A stretch of 64,000 bases of DNA from Gammaproteobacteria bacterium. Lineage in GTDB: Bacteria > Pseudomonadota > Gammaproteobacteria > Burkholderiales > Sulfuricellaceae. The position numbers and the translations under genes are program-made. The notes under the pieces were generated by a model, which had not been told where the DNA came from, did no database searches, and worked only from the letters and a program-made list of their open reading frames with translations. The DNA lies in the NCBI GenBank assembly GCA_018824405.1, contig JAHJGO010000011.1, positions 1 through 64,000 on the forward strand. The letters run 5' to 3'. Positions 59,809-64,000 of this stretch are shown here, piece by piece. Within the stretch, counting starts at the first letter, position 1, and each line of letters starts with the position of its first letter.

Positions 59809-61620
59809 ATGGATCTGAAAACTCTGACCTTTATCGTGGTGGGCCTGTCGTTCGCCCTCTACATCGGCATCGCCATCTGGGCGCGTGCCGGAACCACCAA
59901 GGAATTCTACGTCGCCGGCGGCGGTGTACACCCTATCGTCAACGGCATGGCGACCGGCGCCGACTGGATGTCTGCGGCCTCCTTCATCTCCATGGCAGGC
60001 CTGATCGCCTTCCTGGGTTACGGCGGTTCCGTCTACCTGATGGGCTGGACCGGCGGCTACGTGCTGCTGGCCGTGCTGCTGGCTCCGTACCTGCGCAAAT
60101 TCGGCAAGTTCACCGTGCCCCAGTTCATCGGCGACCGGTATTACTCGCAAACAGCGCGCATCGTGGCGGTGATCTGCCTGATCTTCATCTCCTTTACCTA
60201 TGTCGCCGGCCAGATGCGTGGCGTCGGCATCGTGTTCTCCCGCTTCCTTGAAGTGGAAATCACCACCGGCCTGATCATCGGCATGGGCCTGGTGTTCTTC
60301 TATGCAGTGCTGGGCGGCATGAAGGGCATTACCTACACCCAAGTGGCCCAGTACATCGTGCTGATCTTCGCCTACACCATTCCGGCGGTATTCATCTCTC
60401 TCCAGATCGCTGGCAACCCGTTCCCACAATTGGGCCTGGGCGGCCATACCGGCGACATGTACTTCCTGGACAAGCTGAATCAGACCGTGACCGATCTGGG
60501 TTTTGCCGCCTATACCTCGGGCAACAAGAGCATGATCGACGTGTTCTGCATCACCCTGGCACTGATGGCCGGCACCGCAGGCCTGCCGCATGTGATCGTG
60601 CGCTTCTTCACCGTGCCCAAGGTGCATGACGCCCGCCTGTCCGCCGGCTGGGCGCTGGTCTTCATCGCGCTGCTCTATACCGCAGCTCCCGCAGTTGGCG
60701 CCATGGCTCGCTACAACCTGCACGCTACGGTGAATTCTGCCGTGGCTACGGGTGGCGACGTGTTTGCCCCAGAGGCCAGCATCCAGGGCGAATCCCGTCC
60801 GGAATGGATGAAGCGCTGGGAGAAGACCGGCCTGATCAAGTGGGAAGACAAGAACGGCGACGGCCGCATCCAGTACTATAACGAGAAGAGCAAGGACGAG
60901 GCCTTCCTGGCCAAGGCCGAGGCTGCTGGCTGGAAGGGCAATGAACTGGGCTCCGACAAAAAGGGCAAGTTCGATGGCACGGTCGACCGAGACATCATGG
61001 TGCTGGCTAACCCTGAGATTGCCGGTCTGCCGAACTGGGTGATCGCCCTGATCGCCGCAGGCGGTATTGCTGCCGCACTGTCCACCGCCGCCGGTCTGCT
61101 GCTGGTGATCTCCTCTTCCATCTCGCATGACTTGCTGAAGGGTGTGTTCACCAAGAACATCTCCGAAAAAGGCGAACTGCTGGCAGGCCGTATCGCCGCA
61201 GCCGTCGCGGTAGGTATAGCCGGTTACCTTGGCTATAACCCGCCGGGTTTCGTCGCCCAGGTGGTGGCGTTTGCCTTCGGCCTGGCCTGCGCATCGCTAT
61301 TTCCAACCATTGTGCTGGGCATTTTCAGCAAGAAGATGAACCGTGGCGGCGCCATTGCCGGCATGCTCACCGGCCTGATCTTCACCATGACCTACATCGT
61401 GTATTTCAAACGCGATGTACTGCTTGGCATGGATAAAGTGCCTGACAGCGAATGGCTGTTTGGTATCTCTCCTGAAGGTATCGGCGTGATCGGCATGCTG
61501 CTTAACTTCGCCATCTCATTCATTGTGATGAAGATGACCGCCCCGTGCCCGGATCACATCCAGCACCTGGTGGAAGATATTCGCTACCCGCGTGGCGCTG
61601 GCACTGCCCAGTCCCACTAA
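59809..61620 (+). CDS. Acetate-type sodium/solute symporter (VC_2705-like) with EF-hand-like insert
   Basis: A 603-residue SSS-family transporter with about 13 helices: FYVAGGGVHPIVNGMATGAD near the start and HVIVRFFTVPKVHDARLSAG in the core. A ~90-residue soluble insert lies at about 315-405. It contains WEDKNGDGRIQYYNE, an EF-hand-like calcium loop (Asp347, Asn349, Asp351, Ile354). DUF4212 partner systems usually carry acetate or similar acids. It is followed by a symmetric terminator. Confidence 0.93.
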   Translation: MDLKTLTFIVVGLSFALYIGIAIWARAGTTKEFYVAGGGVHPIVNGMATGADWMSAASFISMAGLIAFLGYGGSVYLMGWTGGYVLLAVLLAPYLRKFGKFTVPQFIGDRYYSQTARIVAVICLIFISFTYVAGQMRGVGIVFSRFLEVEITTGLIIGMGLVFFYAVLGGMKGITYTQVAQYIVLIFAYTIPAVFISLQIAGNPFPQLGLGGHTGDMYFLDKLNQTVTDLGFAAYTSGNKSMIDVFCITLALMAGTAGLPHVIVRFFTVPKVHDARLSAGWALVFIALLYTAAPAVGAMARYNLHATVNSAVATGGDVFAPEASIQGESRPEWMKRWEKTGLIKWEDKNGDGRIQYYNEKSKDEAFLAKAEAAGWKGNELGSDKKGKFDGTVDRDIMVLANPEIAGLPNWVIALIAAGGIAAALSTAAGLLLVISSSISHDLLKGVFTKNISEKGELLAGRIAAAVAVGIAGYLGYNPPGFVAQVVAFAFGLACASLFPTIVLGIFSKKMNRGGAIAGMLTGLIFTMTYIVYFKRDVLLGMDKVPDSEWLFGISPEGIGVIGMLLNFAISFIVMKMTAPCPDHIQHLVEDIRYPRGAGTAQSH

Positions 61621-61639
61621 ACCGGATTTCCCGGAATGC

Positions 61640-61667
61640 AAAAAACCCCGCCTAGGCGGGGTTTTTT
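61640..61667. terminator. Bidirectional terminator
   Basis: A symmetric hairpin: A6 then CCCCGCC, spacer TA, GGCGGGG then T6 (stem 61646-61652 with 61655-61661). The A and T runs on both sides let it work for the symporter gene on the + strand and the exonuclease gene on the - strand. Confidence 0.93.
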
Positions 61668-61687
61668 GTTGCTGGGAATGGTTCCTC

Positions 61688-62392
61688 TCAGACCGGGTGG
61701 GTCTGATGCCGCCGCTCGCGCTCCAGATCGCGCAGACCCTGAAAACACATAGCCTGGCGCGCTTCCAGCTGGGGGCGCAGGGCAAGCAGTAGTTCTGCGG
61801 TAGCCTGAGCATCAGCCAGGGCGCTATGACGTGCGTAGTTGCCGATCCGGAAGAGCGCCATCCACTGGTCGAGTGAGCGATAGCTGCGCGCCAGCTGCGG
61901 GTAGAGGGCCGGAGCGACATAGGCCAGATCGGCCCATGCGTGCTCGAATTTGTAACCTAGATGCAGCTTCAAGGCCCGGCCGATCATGGCCTGGTCGAAG
62001 GCAACGTGGAAGGCAAGCAGCGGAGATTTCCCCAGATATTCCAGAAAGGCGAGCAGGGCCTCGGCTGGTGGCATGCCCTGGCACTGCGCCTCTCCGCCGA
62101 TGCCGTGAATCAGGATATTGTCCTTTTCGCTGACCTGGCTTTGTTGCAGCACGATATCCAGGCTGTCGGCCAATACGATCCTGCCGTTCACCACCGAGAC
62201 CGCGCCGATAGCGATAAGGTGGTCCTTGCGCACATCAAGTCCGCTGCTCTCGACATCGACCACCACCAGCCGGCTGGCATCAAATGGAAGCCGGGCATCC
62301 GGTTCTGGCAGGCTGCGCCATTCCTGCAGGCGGTTTTCCTGGTCGGCCCCAAGCTGCGGCTTCGCGCCGAACAGCCGTTGCAGCAGGTTCAT
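61688..62392 (-). CDS. DNA polymerase III epsilon-like 3'-5' exonuclease
   Basis: A 234-residue DEDDh nuclease with motif I VVVDVESSGLD, motif II LLAFHVAFDQAM and motif III HSALADAQATAELL. It is paired with the CBS/nucleotidyltransferase gene by a 4-base overlap, and the pair lies beside the DUF4212/SSS symporter genes, a common arrangement in proteobacteria. It is not the replicative DnaQ by context. A regulatory or repair role is unknown. Confidence 0.9.
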   Translation of the reverse strand: MNLLQRLFGAKPQLGADQENRLQEWRSLPEPDARLPFDASRLVVVDVESSGLDVRKDHLIAIGAVSVVNGRIVLADSLDIVLQQSQVSEKDNILIHGIGGEAQCQGMPPAEALLAFLEYLGKSPLLAFHVAFDQAMIGRALKLHLGYKFEHAWADLAYVAPALYPQLARSYRSLDQWMALFRIGNYARHSALADAQATAELLLALRPQLEARQAMCFQGLRDLERERRHQTHPV

Positions 62393-64000
62393 ACCTGGTA
62401 ATCCAGGCCCAGCTTGGTCTGCAGTTTGCGCGCCTGGCGAAACGCTTCTTTGAGAATGCGCTGGTCAAGATTGTTGAGATTATCCGGATCTACCCTGTTG
62501 GTAAGCTTCTCGCCACGCTGGGTCTGCTCGTGATGCAAACGCAGGCGCAGAAGCTGGATAAACAGGAAAGCATCGCAGTAGGCGTCGGCATCCTGAGGCT
62601 TGATATTGAGTGGCTCGGCAATCCCGCGCAGACGTTGCAGGGTGTTGGTCTCGGCTATGCTGTGTGCCAAGCTGTAGATACGGGCGGCATCTACAAAAGG
62701 GGTAATCCCGTTGAGCTTGAGATCGAGAGTGTGGCCCTCGCCGATGACAAAGTCACGCACCATGCCCAGCGGCGGCCTGTTTTTCAGGGCATTGGCCGCC
62801 AGTTGGTGCAGGAAGCGGGAGTTTTTGCTCGCCTCGACACTCAACCACTTGCGCAGCGAGTCGGCCAGGTGCTCAGCGCCAAACAGGTGGCGAAAGTCGA
62901 AGAAAATGGTGGAATGGAGCAGATCCATCGGCGCGCCGTGGTAAATCCATTTGTCGAAAGTGTCCTTCCATTCATCGAGTGAAAGACACCATTTGGGGTT
63001 CGAGGCCATGACATCTCCACCGCACAGGGGAAAGCCGCATTCGGCCAATGCGTTGTTGATGCGTTTGGCAAAGGGCAATAACCGGGCTCGCACTTCTTCA
63101 GCGCTGCTGCCCATCGGCACGCTGAAGATAAGACCATTGTCCTGGTCGGTGTTCAGGGTCTGCTCTATCCTCCCTTCTGAACCAAGAGCCAGCCAGCAGA
63201 ATTCGATGTCAGCCAGTGCATTGTCACGCAGTTCCAGCTCGATGATGCGGTTGGTGAGCACGTCATTCAGGGTGGATATGATCTGGGTCAGCTGTTCGGC
63301 GGCAACCCCCTGGGCCAGCATGTTATGAGCCAGCTCGCGAATATCCAGTGCCGACTGCTGCAGGCATTCGAGCCGCTCCGCGTTGCGAATGGCGCCGCTG
63401 ATCTGGCGCAGGCCAACCCGCTGCAGACTGAAAAGATCCTTCTCTGAAACCAGGCCCTTCAGGCGGCCATTTTCCACCATCAGGATATGCCGGAACCCGT
63501 GTTTCGCCATTGCCAGAGCCGCCTCGTGCACCAGGGCATGGGGCGGCAAAGTAAAGGGGTCCGGACTCATAACACTGGCCAGCGGCGTATCCAGATTCAG
63601 CCCTGGCAACGTGACGCGGGCAAGCACATCATGGAGGGTGAAAATACCCACCGGCCTGTGATTGACATCGACGGCAACCATGGAGCCAATCCCGAGCCGC
63701 TGCATGGATTCCAGAACTTCGCGCAACGGCGTCTGGGGATCGCAGGCAATAGGCTCACGCCGGATGATGGCCGAGAGCGGGCTGGACATGGATTGCTGCT
63801 CGGCGCTGGACTGGGAATACTGGGCCTGAATGATATGCTTGGACTGCTCCAGCAGATTTGCGATACGGCGGGTACAAAAATCATGAAAAGCTTCGCTCTT
63901 ATGCGTCAGGGCGAGGAAATCCTGTGCCTTGAGCTCATAGCAGAATACATCTTCCTGCGCCCGGTACACGCTGGTGACGGGCCGCTTGGAAAGCAATGCG
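62389..64000 (-). CDS. CBS-domain / nucleotidyltransferase (DUF294) protein, 5' end cut by window
   Basis: At least 535 residues; the frame is open at the right edge, so the N-terminus lies outside. The first visible part (VTSVYRAQEDVFCYELKAQD) looks like the end of a cyclic-nucleotide-binding domain. Two CBS domains follow (ACDPQTPLREVLESMQRLGI; VHEAALAMAKHGFRHILMVE). A GlnD-like nucleotidyltransferase core has LALGSEGRIEQTLNTDQDNG and FPLCGGDVMASNP. A DUF294 C-terminal helical domain ends the protein. It is likely a nucleotide-sensing regulator of the neighbouring acetate-type transport genes. Confidence 0.9.
   Translation of the reverse strand, partial: ALLSKRPVTSVYRAQEDVFCYELKAQDFLALTHKSEAFHDFCTRRIANLLEQSKHIIQAQYSQSSAEQQSMSSPLSAIIRREPIACDPQTPLREVLESMQRLGIGSMVAVDVNHRPVGIFTLHDVLARVTLPGLNLDTPLASVMSPDPFTLPPHALVHEAALAMAKHGFRHILMVENGRLKGLVSEKDLFSLQRVGLRQISGAIRNAERLECLQQSALDIRELAHNMLAQGVAAEQLTQIISTLNDVLTNRIIELELRDNALADIEFCWLALGSEGRIEQTLNTDQDNGLIFSVPMGSSAEEVRARLLPFAKRINNALAECGFPLCGGDVMASNPKWCLSLDEWKDTFDKWIYHGAPMDLLHSTIFFDFRHLFGAEHLADSLRKWLSVEASKNSRFLHQLAANALKNRPPLGMVRDFVIGEGHTLDLKLNGITPFVDAARIYSLAHSIAETNTLQRLRGIAEPLNIKPQDADAYCDAFLFIQLLRLRLHHEQTQRGEKLTNRVDPDNLNNLDQRILKEAFRQARKLQTKLGLDYQV

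Noticed and set aside
59653-61128. Long antisense frame over the symporter genes
   Set aside because: His/Gln/Gly-rich shadow of a strongly biased membrane-protein gene; no ribosome site.

Overview
The window reads as chromosomal DNA of a betaproteobacterium. The best guess is the Nitrosomonadales/Sulfuricellaceae-Gallionellaceae neighbourhood. This rests on a DUF971-ubiE-ubiJ-ubiB run, a NodIJ-like ABC exporter, an Xps-like type II secretion (T2SS) operon, a sulfate adenylyltransferase-like/APS kinase fusion and a DUF4212/acetate-type symporter pair. The taxonomic call is inference; no rRNA, tRNA, CRISPR array, prophage or intact insertion sequence was seen.

Layout. (1) 1-12.1 kb is an accessory region of cell-surface and secreted proteins: a SEC-C/TPR protein (cut by the left edge), two lipoproteins, a probably abundant secreted protein, a lipoprotein/prolyl isomerase/acyltransferase operon, a membrane-anchored Cys-rich protein with an LDL-receptor-class-A-like motif, a BamE-like protein and a subtilisin-like protease. 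The last two share a paired GWWW repeat module. (2) 12.1-22.8 kb is an 11-gene T2SS operon in the order gspE-F-G-H-I-J-K-L-M-N/C-D, transcribed leftward, with rfbD (dTDP-rhamnose) directly upstream. (3) 23.7-30.9 kb holds a DUF2919/TPR membrane protein, a decayed IS3-type transposase tail, and a tightly overlapping leftward run: vapB-vapC-nodI-nodJ-rfbB-rfbA-rfbC-lytic transglycosylase. (4) 30.9-35.4 kb holds a thioredoxin-like ferredoxin, a MazG-type hydrolase, a DHH phosphoesterase coupled to a sulfate adenylyltransferase-like/APS kinase fusion, and a secreted cyanophycinase-like peptidase. (5) 35.7-40.6 kb holds a sodium/solute symporter and the ubiquinone genes ubiB, ubiJ and ubiE with a DUF971 protein. 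(6) 40.7-49.6 kb holds an unknown secreted protein, a 328-bp MITE-like element, gltB-gltD and hemE. (7) 50.0-55.9 kb holds priA, argS, a SPOR protein, dsbA and an orphan NarL-type regulator. (8) 56.1-64 kb holds an unknown 577-aa protein, a TauD-type dioxygenase, the DUF4212/SSS symporter pair, an exonuclease and a CBS/nucleotidyltransferase protein cut by the right edge.

How it fits together. The T2SS operon faces a set of signal-peptide proteins that are plausible substrates, and the gspD end converges on the protease gene. The GWWW A-B module, found in two otherwise unrelated secreted proteins next to the secretin gene, is the most attractive candidate for an undescribed secretion or surface-attachment module. 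The rhamnose, ABC and lytic transglycosylase genes suggest envelope polysaccharide assembly beside it. Housekeeping genes fill the right half.

Non-coding features include a 26-bp-TIR MITE with four internal hairpins, two copies of a GC-rich mirrored 9-mer repeat (one of which creates a false hemE start), a sigma-54 type promoter, a small-RNA candidate, DnaA-box-like repeats before priA, and several terminators.
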